From contig CANQKT010000007.1 of assembly GCA_947624525.1 (NCBI GenBank), positions 1 through 43,838 on the forward strand: DNA of 43,838 bases, in the 5' to 3' direction. Source of the stretch: an uncultured Clostridia bacterium. GTDB taxonomy: Bacteria; Bacillota; Clostridia; TANB77; CAG-508. Positions 8,712-17,141 of this stretch are shown here, in pieces. The translations under genes and the position numbers were made by a program. Under the pieces are notes generated by a model, which was given only the letters and a program-made list of their open reading frames with translations, searched no databases and was not told the DNA's origin. Each line of letters begins with the position of its first letter. Position 1 is the first letter of the stretch.

Positions 8712-9662
8712 ATGGAACGTAAAATAGCAATTTTAATACCATGCTATAATGAAAGCAAGACAATAGAAAAAGTAATAAAAGACTATAAAGAAGCATTACC
8801 AGAAGCCGATATATATGTATATGACAATAATTCCAAAGATGGAACAGATGAAATTGCGAGAAATGCAGGTGCTATAGTAAGATATGAAACTAAACAGGGT
8901 AAGGGAAATGTAATTAGAACAATGTTTAGAGACATAGAAGCAGATTGCTATTTAATGATAGATGGAGATGACACATATCCAGCAGAAAGTGCAAGAGAAA
9001 TGTGTAATCACGTATTATATGATGGTGTAGATATGGTAATAGGAGATAGATTATCATCAACATATTTTCAAGAAAATAAAAGACCATTTCATAATTTTGG
9101 AAATAAGATAGTTAGAGGTTTAATAAATAAATTATTTAAAAATAATATTAATGATATTATGACTGGATATAGAGCATTCAGTTATCAATTTGTAAAAACT
9201 TTTCCTGTATTGTCAAAAGGATTTGAAATTGAAACTGAAATGTCTATACATGCAATTGATAAAAATTTTACACTAAAGGAAATTCCAGTTCAGTATAGAG
9301 ATAGACCAGAAGGAAGTGTTTCAAAGCTAAACACATATAAAGATGGTGCAAGAGTATTAAAAACAATTGCCACATTATTTAAAGAATATAAGCCAAGCTT
9401 ATTTTTTAATGCGATTTCATTAATATTTTTTGTGATATCAATAATACTAACTATTCCTGTATTTGTAGAATATTGGAATACAGGATTAGTACCACGATTT
9501 CCAACCTTGATTGTTGCAAGTATTTCTTTAATAATATCTCTACTATTAAGTGTAACAGGAATGATATTGCAGGTTATAGTAAAAAAACATAGACAACTAT
9601 TTGAGCTTCAATTAAATCAAATATGTATATTAAAAAATAGACAAATAACAAATAACAAATAA
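8712..9662 (+). CDS. CsbB/GtrB-like lipid-linked sugar synthase (GT2)
   Basis: A 316-residue GT2 protein of the dolichol-phosphate-sugar synthase type. It has IAILIPCYNE (residues 5-14), YDNNSKDGT (34-42), KQGKGN, the metal-binding MIDGDDTYP, and GDR. Two C-terminal membrane helices (about 230-252 and 263-288) match CsbB/GtrB enzymes, which charge undecaprenyl phosphate with one sugar that is flipped and used by a GT-C transferase to decorate a surface polymer. AAGGG precedes the ATG and a terminator follows at 9698-9734. The GT-C partner may have been the YfhO gene whose remnant lies at 10653-10820, or may be the protein at 14441. Confidence 0.9.
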   Translation: MERKIAILIPCYNESKTIEKVIKDYKEALPEADIYVYDNNSKDGTDEIARNAGAIVRYETKQGKGNVIRTMFRDIEADCYLMIDGDDTYPAESAREMCNHVLYDGVDMVIGDRLSSTYFQENKRPFHNFGNKIVRGLINKLFKNNINDIMTGYRAFSYQFVKTFPVLSKGFEIETEMSIHAIDKNFTLKEIPVQYRDRPEGSVSKLNTYKDGARVLKTIATLFKEYKPSLFFNAISLIFFVISIILTIPVFVEYWNTGLVPRFPTLIVASISLIISLLLSVTGMILQVIVKKHRQLFELQLNQICILKNRQITNNK

Positions 9663-9697
9663 AGGTTTTATATTAGAACAAATAATAAAACCAAAAG

Positions 9698-9734
9698 CTG
9701 ATATTAAGATTAATTTCTTATTATCAGTTTTTTT
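9698..9734 (+). terminator. Rho-independent terminator after the CsbB-like gene
   Basis: A 12-bp stem with one mismatch (9698-9709 with 9716-9727), a six-base loop and a run of seven T. It separates the CsbB-like gene from rpiA. The remaining gap to 9953 is AT-rich; a TATAAT at 9895-9900 has no well-spaced -35 box. Confidence 0.8.
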
Positions 9735-9953
9735 ATTTTATTACTTTTTATCAACTTCTATTATTCAAATTTCATCACCAATATTACCATTATAGCTAAT
9801 TATATTTATTTGAACCTAAAATATTAGTATATACATAAAAAATAATCTAGTTTTACGTAAAAACACTAAAAAACTATTGAAATAAAAATAATTTTATAAT
9901 ACAATACAATTACAAAAAATATGCAATAAAAAGGATTTAGGAGGAAATTAATC

Positions 9954-10652
9954 ATGATTATTCAGCAAGACAAGAAATGTAGCATAGATTTTTATAATGA
10001 AATATCTAACAGAGACCAAAAACAAGAAATTGCGAAAAGAATTTCAAAAAAAGTCAAAGACGGACAAACTATAGGGTTTGGTTCAGGTTCAACATCTTTT
10101 CTCACAGTATGCGAAATTGCTGATAAAATAAAAAAAGAAAATATAAGAATAACTGCTATTCCTACATCATATGAAATAAAAATGGTGTGTTCGTATTTTA
10201 ATATTCCAACAGCATCTCTAATTGAAAAAAAGCCTGATTGGTGCTTTGATGGAGCAGATGAAGTGGATAATAATAATTGGCTAATAAAAGGGAGAGGTGG
10301 AGCAATGTTCAAGGAAAAATTGAACATAAAGAATTCACCAATTACCTATATATTAGTTGATAAGACTAAAATTGTAAAAAAGTTAGGTTGCAAATATCCT
10401 GTTCCGGTGGAATGTAATCCAGAAGCATTAAAATACATACAAGAGGAAATTTCTAAGCTTGATATTAAATGTATGGAATTAAGATTAGCTAAAGGTAAAG
10501 ATGGACCAGTAATCACGGAAAATGGTAATCTTATATTGGATGTTATGTTTAATACTATAGAGTCAAATTTAGAATCACAGTTAAAGTCAATTGTTGGTGT
10601 AGTAGAGACAGGATTATTTATAGGTTATGATAATATTGTCATCGAACAATAA
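9954..10652 (+). CDS. rpiA: Ribose-5-phosphate isomerase A
   Basis: A 232-residue cytoplasmic enzyme interconverting ribose 5-phosphate and ribulose 5-phosphate. Diagnostic motifs are GFGSGST (phosphate binding, about residues 41-47), the catalytic DGADEVD (about 101-107), KGRGGAMFKEKL with the active-site Glu and Lys, and the C-terminal VVETGLFIG. GGAGG lies before the ATG. It is a stand-alone transcription unit behind a terminator inside a glycan locus, which is unusual. Its stop codon is followed in the same frame by a YfhO-like remnant, so the gene probably arrived or was rearranged here. Confidence 0.96.
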   Translation: MIIQQDKKCSIDFYNEISNRDQKQEIAKRISKKVKDGQTIGFGSGSTSFLTVCEIADKIKKENIRITAIPTSYEIKMVCSYFNIPTASLIEKKPDWCFDGADEVDNNNWLIKGRGGAMFKEKLNIKNSPITYILVDKTKIVKKLGCKYPVPVECNPEALKYIQEEISKLDIKCMELRLAKGKDGPVITENGNLILDVMFNTIESNLESQLKSIVGVVETGLFIGYDNIVIEQ

Positions 10653-10820
10653 AAATTTACTGACAGTTATAGTATTTATGAAAATCCTAATAACAAAATT
10701 GAATGTGTGTATTGCCCGCAGGGCTTAAAATTAGGAAGTATAGTATCTATAATATCCTTAGGAGTATATCTAATTATTGTATGGAAAAATAAGAAACAAA
10801 GTAAAAATATAGGAGAGTAA
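10653..10820 (+). pseudogene. C-terminal remnant of a YfhO-like membrane glycosyltransferase
   Basis: Directly after the rpiA stop the same frame stays open for 55 codons and ends at TAA 10818-10820. The product has no start codon of its own. It carries YCPQGLKLGSIVSIISLG, a hydrophobic helix and a basic tail (WKNKKQSK). This matches the far C-terminus of YfhO-family GT-C proteins: the Y-x-P-x-G-x-x-x-G motif, the last membrane helix and a basic end. The other roughly 800 residues of such a protein are absent. YfhO works with CsbB-like synthases, one of which is at 8712. The assignment is from memory of the family, not a search. Confidence 0.6.
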
Positions 10821-10822
10821 AA

Positions 10823-11611
10823 ATGTATATAAAAAATATTTGTCTTAGTTTAAAAAAATACAAATTTCTGCTAAATCAATTGATTAGTAGAGATTTTAAA
10901 GTAAAATATAAAAGATCTGTTTTAGGAGTATTGTGGAGTTTGCTATATCCAATACTAACAATGACAGTAATGGCTTTGGTTTTTTCAAATATATTTAAAT
11001 TTAGCACTCCAGGAGTTAATTACTTAGTATATTTACTTACTGGATTAGTAATGTTTAACTATTTTAATGAAGCTTCTAATTTAGCAATGAGTTCGGTAGT
11101 AGCAAATTTCTCTTTGATAAACAAAATATATATTCCCAAATATATATTTCCAATTTCAAAGTGTCTATTTGTTGGAATTAATTTCTTATTAACACTAATT
11201 CCACTGTATATAATTATATTTATAACAGGAACACCTTTAAATATTTATCATTTACTGTTGCCATATGCATTTATATGTTTATTTATTTTTACAGTGGGAA
11301 TGGGCCTAATATTATCTGCAGTATCTGTATTTTTAAGAGATATGTTTTATATATATGGAGTTGTTATGACACTTTGGATGTATATAACACCTATTATGTA
11401 TGATATAAAAATGATATCAGAGGAATTGCAAATATTTTTCAAATTAAACCCATTATATCATTATATTAATTTCGCGAGAAGAATCATTTTATATAATGAA
11501 GTACCTACACCATTCACATTTGCAGTATGTGCTATAACAGCTATTTTGACGTTGCTTATTGGTGTAATAGTATTTAAGAAAAATCAAGATAAATTTATAT
11601 ATTATATATAG
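10823..11611 (+). CDS. TagG/Wzm-like ABC polysaccharide exporter permease
   Basis: A 262-residue ABC-2 type permease with six membrane segments. The N-terminal ISRDFKVKYKRSVLGVLWSLLYPI is cut here to its key part, KYKRSVLGVLWSLLYP, the amphipathic entry motif of the TagG/Wzm/RfbD family. The C-terminal NPLYHYINFARRI is also typical. It forms the channel through which a lipid-linked polymer such as teichoic acid leaves the cell. GGAGAG precedes the ATG. The ATPase partner starts 8 nt downstream. Confidence 0.93.
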   Translation: MYIKNICLSLKKYKFLLNQLISRDFKVKYKRSVLGVLWSLLYPILTMTVMALVFSNIFKFSTPGVNYLVYLLTGLVMFNYFNEASNLAMSSVVANFSLINKIYIPKYIFPISKCLFVGINFLLTLIPLYIIIFITGTPLNIYHLLLPYAFICLFIFTVGMGLILSAVSVFLRDMFYIYGVVMTLWMYITPIMYDIKMISEELQIFFKLNPLYHYINFARRIILYNEVPTPFTFAVCAITAILTLLIGVIVFKKNQDKFIYYI

Positions 11612-11619
11612 GAGGAAAC

Positions 11620-12354
11620 ATGATAAAAGTTAATGATGTATCAATGAGATTTAATTTGGGAATAGAGAAAAACTTTTCATTAAAGTTATTTTTTATAAAT
11701 ATATTTAAACATAAAAAAAAGGAGACTAAAAAAGATTTTTGGGCACTAAGAGATATTAACTTTGAAGTCAATAAAGGTGAAGTTGTAGGATTTGTTGGTA
11801 GCAATGGCGCAGGAAAATCAACATTATTAAAAATAGTTGCTGGTGTTATGAAACCAACTAAAGGTACTGTAGAAAAATATGGAAATATATGCCCTATGAT
11901 AGAATTAGGCGCGGGTTTTGATATGGATCTTACAGCTAGAGAAAATATTTATTTAAATGGTGCAATATTAGGCTATTCAAAGGAATTTATAAATGAAAAA
12001 TTTGATGCGATTGTGGAATTTTCTGAGTTGAAGGATTTTCTTGATGTTCCAGTTAGAAACTTTTCCTCAGGTATGGTAACTAGACTTGCATTTTCAATAG
12101 CAACTATTGTTGAGCCAGAAATTCTTATAGTTGATGAAATATTATCTGTAGGTGATATTGCATTTCAGCAAAAAAGTGAAAATAAAATGAGATCAATGAT
12201 AAAAGGTGGTACAACAGTACTTTTTGTATCTCATTCATTAGATCAAATTGAATCTCTATGTGATAGAGTAATATGGTTAGAAAATGGAACAATTAAGAAA
12301 ATAGGAAAACCAAAGGAAATTTGCCAAGAATATGAAAATTTTATGATGAAATAA
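11620..12354 (+). CDS. TagH/Wzt-like ABC polysaccharide exporter ATPase
   Basis: A 244-residue ABC ATPase with Walker A GSNGAGKST, the TagH/Wzt-type AGFDMDLTARENIYLNG segment, signature NFSSGMVTRLAF, Walker B ILIVDEIL, and a switch His in FVSHSL. It ends soon after the nucleotide-binding domain, so it lacks the C-terminal carbohydrate-binding domain of Wzt proteins that recognise a capped O-antigen. This suggests export without terminal-sugar recognition. AGGAGG lies 4 nt before the ATG. It is an operon partner of the permease at 10823. Confidence 0.94.
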   Translation: MIKVNDVSMRFNLGIEKNFSLKLFFINIFKHKKKETKKDFWALRDINFEVNKGEVVGFVGSNGAGKSTLLKIVAGVMKPTKGTVEKYGNICPMIELGAGFDMDLTARENIYLNGAILGYSKEFINEKFDAIVEFSELKDFLDVPVRNFSSGMVTRLAFSIATIVEPEILIVDEILSVGDIAFQQKSENKMRSMIKGGTTVLFVSHSLDQIESLCDRVIWLENGTIKKIGKPKEICQEYENFMMK

Positions 12355-12366
12355 AAGGAGAGGCTT

Positions 12367-14391
12367 ATGAAAAAGATTAAAAAATATTTTAGTAAAGTTA
12401 TAAATCATTACAAATATCATGGTTTTAGAGGGACAATGAATGCAATATTATATCAAGTAAAGCTAAAGTTGCACTTAGTTAAAAAGACAGGATATGTATC
12501 AATGTTTGAAAAATATAAAAATTTTAATCTAAATGATGAGGAAAAAAATGAAGATATATTATATAAAAATGGTAGAAATGTATATATCTTTGCAACTGTT
12601 CCATACTTTGATGTAGGAGGGGGGCAACGTTCTTCACAATTATCTAAAATTTATAATAAGATGGGATTTTCAGTATATTATATATATGCATATGAATGTA
12701 GTGAAGATAATATACCATTAATTTCAATACCAACAACATATCATAAATTAATTAGTAATGTAAGTTATGAGGAATTGGAGGATACAGTTAAAGAAGATGA
12801 CTTATTTATTTTCGAAGCTCCAATTAAAATGTTTGACAAATTTTTAGCATTAGCCAAAATAAAAAATGCGAAGGTAGTATATGAAAATATTGACAACTGG
12901 GAAACTTCTTTAGGCTCTATGTTCTTCAATAGAGAAACGTTAATAATGATGCTTAACAATGCCGATATGATAGTTGCTACTGCAAAGAAACTTGTAGCAC
13001 AGACTGAAGAATATGTAAAAAAATATTGTAAAGAACCAAAGAAGGTATATTACCTTGCAAATGCTGTAGATGATGAAATTTTTGAACCAAGAAAAACATA
13101 TGAAAAACCAGAAGATATAAAAATAGGTGAAAAAACATTATTATATTATGGCTCATTATGGGGAGAATGGTTTGATTGGGATATAATAGAAAATATAGCT
13201 AAAAGTAATGAAAAAATAGCCATAAATTTAATAGGAGATTACTCTGGAATTCCTAATATAGTAGATAAAATGCCAAAAAATGTATATTTTTTAGGTATAA
13301 AAAAACAAATCGAATTACCAGCCTATTTACAATATACGGATTTTGCTTTACTACCATTTAAAGTTGGAAAGATAGGTGATTATGTATCACCTTTAAAAAT
13401 ATTTGAATATATTTCAATGAATATTCCTGTACTTGCTACAACATTACCAGACATACAAAATTATCCAAATGTGTATACAAGTTGTAATGCTGAAGACTGG
13501 TTAGAACAAATAAACAAATATAATAAAACTGATGAATCAACAGAATTAAGAGACAAATTTATAGATGAAAATAATTGGTATAATAGATGTACTTATATTT
13601 TAGATGTTTTATATCCAAAAGTAGCAGAGCGTGTAGATGATAATTTATATGGAAAAGTTTCAGTGGTTGTATTAAATTATAATAATAAAAAAGTCATAAC
13701 ACATTGTGTTGATACACTATTAAAATTTAATCTAAGATATAATTATCAAATAGTAGTTGTAGACAATATGAGTACAGATGGCTCTTATGAAATCTTGAGA
13801 GAAAAATATGGCAATAAAATAACTTTAGTTAGAAATGAAAAAAATGGATGCTCATCTGGAAGAAATCTAGGAGTAAAAAATGCTGATGGCAAATATATAT
13901 TATTCTTAGACAGTGATGAGTGGATTTTAAATAAATATTGGCTAGATTCATATTTGAAAATGATATCAACAAATGACGCAATTGGTGCAATCGGATGGGG
14001 AGCTGGATGGTTTAATTCAAAAGGATTCTCATATAAAGTTGTTGATGCATATGAACATTTTTATATGCCACCTAATTCAATTGCTAGAAAAGATATTGGA
14101 TATTTAGCAACATGTGGATTTATAATCGAAAAAGAATTGTTTAATAAAATTGGGGAATTCGATTTAAATTATGATCCAACATGTTATGAAGACACAGACT
14201 TATCATTAAAGGTAAGAAATATAGGAAAAGAAATATATTATTCTAAATATTTAGGAGTAGGACATTTACCACATCAAACAACAAAAAGTGGAACAAGTGC
14301 ACATGATAAACTAATAAGAGAAAAAGGCGAGTATTTTCTTGAAAAATGGAGTAAGATAAATAAAAATTTAATATTCAAATATGTCAAATAA
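12367..14391 (+). CDS. Two-domain glycosyltransferase (GT4-like plus GT2)
   Basis: A 674-residue fusion. Residues 1-60 are a basic amphipathic leader. Residues 70-410 form a GT-B domain with NVYIFATVPYFDVGGGQRS near the start, LLYYGSLWGEWFDWD, and the donor-site region SPLKIFEYISMNIPVLAT. Residues 420-674 are a GT-A/GT2 domain with VSVVVLNYNN, VVDNMSTDGS, SSGRNLG, FLDSDEW and CYEDTDLSLK. The two domains probably add successive sugars. The GT-B half is a paralogue of the frameshifted gene at 15819 and supplies its reading-frame check. AAAAGGAGAGG precedes the ATG; it lies 12 nt after the ABC ATPase. Confidence 0.9.
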   Translation: MKKIKKYFSKVINHYKYHGFRGTMNAILYQVKLKLHLVKKTGYVSMFEKYKNFNLNDEEKNEDILYKNGRNVYIFATVPYFDVGGGQRSSQLSKIYNKMGFSVYYIYAYECSEDNIPLISIPTTYHKLISNVSYEELEDTVKEDDLFIFEAPIKMFDKFLALAKIKNAKVVYENIDNWETSLGSMFFNRETLIMMLNNADMIVATAKKLVAQTEEYVKKYCKEPKKVYYLANAVDDEIFEPRKTYEKPEDIKIGEKTLLYYGSLWGEWFDWDIIENIAKSNEKIAINLIGDYSGIPNIVDKMPKNVYFLGIKKQIELPAYLQYTDFALLPFKVGKIGDYVSPLKIFEYISMNIPVLATTLPDIQNYPNVYTSCNAEDWLEQINKYNKTDESTELRDKFIDENNWYNRCTYILDVLYPKVAERVDDNLYGKVSVVVLNYNNKKVITHCVDTLLKFNLRYNYQIVVVDNMSTDGSYEILREKYGNKITLVRNEKNGCSSGRNLGVKNADGKYILFLDSDEWILNKYWLDSYLKMISTNDAIGAIGWGAGWFNSKGFSYKVVDAYEHFYMPPNSIARKDIGYLATCGFIIEKELFNKIGEFDLNYDPTCYEDTDLSLKVRNIGKEIYYSKYLGVGHLPHQTTKSGTSAHDKLIREKGEYFLEKWSKINKNLIFKYVK

Positions 14392-14440
14392 AAATGCTTA
14401 ATTATAGTTTTATTAATTTATCGAAAGGAATGACAAAAAA

Positions 14441-15829
14441 ATGAAAAAATTTAAATTACCGTCAATAATATTGTATGCTATTCCAATGCTAGTTATATTC
14501 GTATTCATGTTACTTGTATTTTATCCAGGAATAATGTCCCCTGATGCTATGGTACAGTGGAATCAAGTGCAAACCGGACAGATAGATAATTGGCATCCTG
14601 CATATGTAACAATTGGCATCTTGCTTTTAAGTAAGATTTGGAATTCACCTACTTTATATATAATATTACAAATTATAATAATTGCATTTGTATTTTCATA
14701 TATGCTAACAAGACTAGAAAAATATTATAAATTGAGAAGAAGTTACTTATTTTTAGTATCTTGTATATTTGCAATAACACCATTAAATTTCAATCTTTCA
14801 GTAAATATGTTAAAAGACACATTATATGCATTTTGGATAGTATTATTTATTGCATTTATAATTGATATTATAAATGATAAAGAATGGATAAAAAATTGGA
14901 AACATGCTATAGCATTTACAATAACAGTATTACTTATTGTATTATATAGACATAATGGAATAATAGTTTCTGTATTAGGAATGTTAACAATAGGAATAGT
15001 TTACTGGAAGGAAAAAATGTTTAAAATTTCTTTTGCCTCATTTATAATTGTGTATATATTAATGACAACCTTAGGATTTAAAATATTAAATATCGAAGAA
15101 GCAAATTATGCTAATAAATATGCTCCAATTACACATTTTTTTGGAAGATTACTGATTAATGAAAAAGAATTTACAGAAGATGAAATGAATATATTAAAAG
15201 AATATGTTGATGTTGAAAGTTTAAAACAAAATTTTTCACAATACAATATGGATTATAGTATACAAGCTCAAAATACAGAGGCTCTAAAAAATGATGCAAA
15301 ACCATATATAAAGTTATGTATAAGTAAAATGCTTCAATATCCTCAAGAATTAATAAAACAGTATATCAAGCTTACATCATTTTTCTATAGTCCATGGACA
15401 ACCAATGGCTCATATGTTGCAGGTATGTTTACAGAAAGTGAGTTATATATATATGAAGATACGTATCCAGAGCTAAAGGAAAGTTCTAAATTTCCGGCTA
15501 TAATAGAAAAAGTAAAAAATATTACAAGAACCTATCAAAGTGTAGGATTGGAAATATTAACAATGAGGCCAGCTATATATATGTATTCTAGTATAATAGC
15601 AATAATTATATTAGTACTTATAAAAAGAAATAAAAAATTGATATTACTAATATTACCATCTATATATAATACAATCAGTTTAATTCCATCTATGCCAGTA
15701 CCATCAACAAGATATGTATATATAACATTTTTGACATTTTGGATTTTAGTTCCATGGTGCTTATATGAAATTTTGAAGTTAATAAAAAAAGAGTATAAAA
15801 ATAATAAGGATGTGAATAATGAAGGATAA
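14441..15829 (+). CDS. DUF6020-like polytopic membrane protein, possible GT-C
   Basis: A 462-residue integral membrane protein with about eleven hydrophobic helices. The segment PGIMSPDAMVQWNQ followed by NWHPAYVT between the first two helices is like the DUF6020 family, whose topology and acidic first loop recall GT-C glycosyltransferases that use lipid-phosphate sugars. A large extracytoplasmic loop lies around residues 225-340. AAAGG precedes the ATG. Its last codons overlap the start of the next gene by 11 nt, so they are translationally coupled. It could be the acceptor-modifying partner of the CsbB-like enzyme at 8712, in place of the lost YfhO; that role is inference. Confidence 0.75.
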   Translation: MKKFKLPSIILYAIPMLVIFVFMLLVFYPGIMSPDAMVQWNQVQTGQIDNWHPAYVTIGILLLSKIWNSPTLYIILQIIIIAFVFSYMLTRLEKYYKLRRSYLFLVSCIFAITPLNFNLSVNMLKDTLYAFWIVLFIAFIIDIINDKEWIKNWKHAIAFTITVLLIVLYRHNGIIVSVLGMLTIGIVYWKEKMFKISFASFIIVYILMTTLGFKILNIEEANYANKYAPITHFFGRLLINEKEFTEDEMNILKEYVDVESLKQNFSQYNMDYSIQAQNTEALKNDAKPYIKLCISKMLQYPQELIKQYIKLTSFFYSPWTTNGSYVAGMFTESELYIYEDTYPELKESSKFPAIIEKVKNITRTYQSVGLEILTMRPAIYMYSSIIAIIILVLIKRNKKLILLILPSIYNTISLIPSMPVPSTRYVYITFLTFWILVPWCLYEILKLIKKEYKNNKDVNNEG

Positions 15830-17112
15830 AATTGCAAAAATAATGAATGTATTAAAAAAGGATGGAATATTTAATACACTAAAAAAGATAAAAAAATATC
15901 TTTTTGCTAAATATGGAAGTAAAATTAATATTTTTTCAAAAATATATTATAAGGTTAATAAGGATAAATATTTAAAACTGATAGACGACATATTAAATAC
16001 TTCATATGATAGAATAATAATTTGGAGAAGTGACTTTCGGTTGGAAAGTTCCACTTTTTCAAAGACCTCAACATATTTCGGTAAATCTTGCTAGAAATAA
16101 ATGTCTAGTATTTTACGAAGTGACCACCATGACAGATGAGGTAAAAGATATAGAAAAAGTTGAAGATAACCTATATTTAGTAAATTTCAATAATGATGTT
16201 ATAAAAAATATTATTTTTGATAAATTAAAAGAATCTAAATCTAATAAATATATTCAATTTTATTCTACGGATTATAGATTACCTTTGAAAGAAATTAAGA
16301 ATTGTATAGATTTTGGATTTAAAATCATTTATGAATATATAGATGATTTAAATCCAAAAATAATTGGAACAAATGATATACCAAAAAATATGAAAGAAAA
16401 GTATGAGTATATGTTAAAAGATACAGAAAACGTTTTTGTAGTTGTAACTGCAGATAGATTAAAAGAAGATATATTAAAAAAGAGGGGAAAGGAAAAACTT
16501 ACAGTTTCATCCAATGGAGTTGATTATGATCATTTTAAAAATTTGGATAACAAATTTGAATTTGATGATACATATAAAAAAATAATCAATTCGAATAAAC
16601 CAATAATAGGATATTATGGAGCATTAGCATCTTGGTTTGATTATGACCTAATTAAATATTTAGCAGAAAAAAGAAAAGACTATAATATTGTATTGATTGG
16701 TGTAAAATATGATAGCTCATTAGAAGACGCAAATTTAGATAAATATGGAAATATACATTATTTAGGTTGTATGGATTATTCTATATTACAATATTATGCC
16801 AATAAATTCAGTGTATGTACAATACCTTTTATTATAAATTCAATAACAAAAGCAACTTCTCCGGTAAAATTATTTGAGTATATGGCTTTAGGAAAACCAA
16901 TTGTAACAACTGCAATGCATGAATGCAAAAAATACGAGTCTGTAATGATTGCAAATGATAGAGAAGAATTTGTAAAACTAATAGACAAATCCATAAAGAT
17001 GAATATAAAAAATGATAAAAATTATTTTGAGCAATTAGATAAAGATGCAAAACAAAATACATGGAATAAAAAATCACAAAAAATAATAGAGCTAATAGAA
17101 GAATACGAATAA
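15819..17112 (+). CDS. GT-B glycosyltransferase split by a +1 frameshift at a CGG codon
   Basis: The frame from ATG 15819 gives 73 residues ending YDRIIIWRSDF, then meets CGG (16038-16040) and would stop at 16092. The +1 frame continues FGWKVPLFQRPQHISVNLA through a complete GT-B domain to 17112, with ASPVKLFEYMALGKPIV-type donor motif (here TSPVKLFEYMALGKP). Reading across with one base skipped gives about 430 residues. The paralogous domain at 12367 has FATVPYFDVGGGQR where this has WRSDFGWKVPLFQR: the same 12 residues separate the aromatic from the QR, so skipping exactly one base restores the register. No other lesion is present. It may be recoded, a young pseudogene, or a sequence error. 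Confidence 0.75.
16035..16041 (+). other. Putative +1 recoding site 1 (TTT CGG T)
   Basis: Zero frame reads GAC TTT CGG TTG. After the shift it reads GAC TTT (C) GGT TGG, or equally GAC (T)TTC GGT. A tRNA-Phe on TTT could re-pair on TTC, and the empty A-site codon would be CGG. A purine-rich GGAGAAG (16024-16030) lies upstream at a distance that could act as an internal Shine-Dalgarno stimulator. The post-shift codon is GGT (Gly). Confidence 0.5.
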
Positions 17113-17141
17113 ATGATAGATTAAGAATGGGGGGAAAAGAT

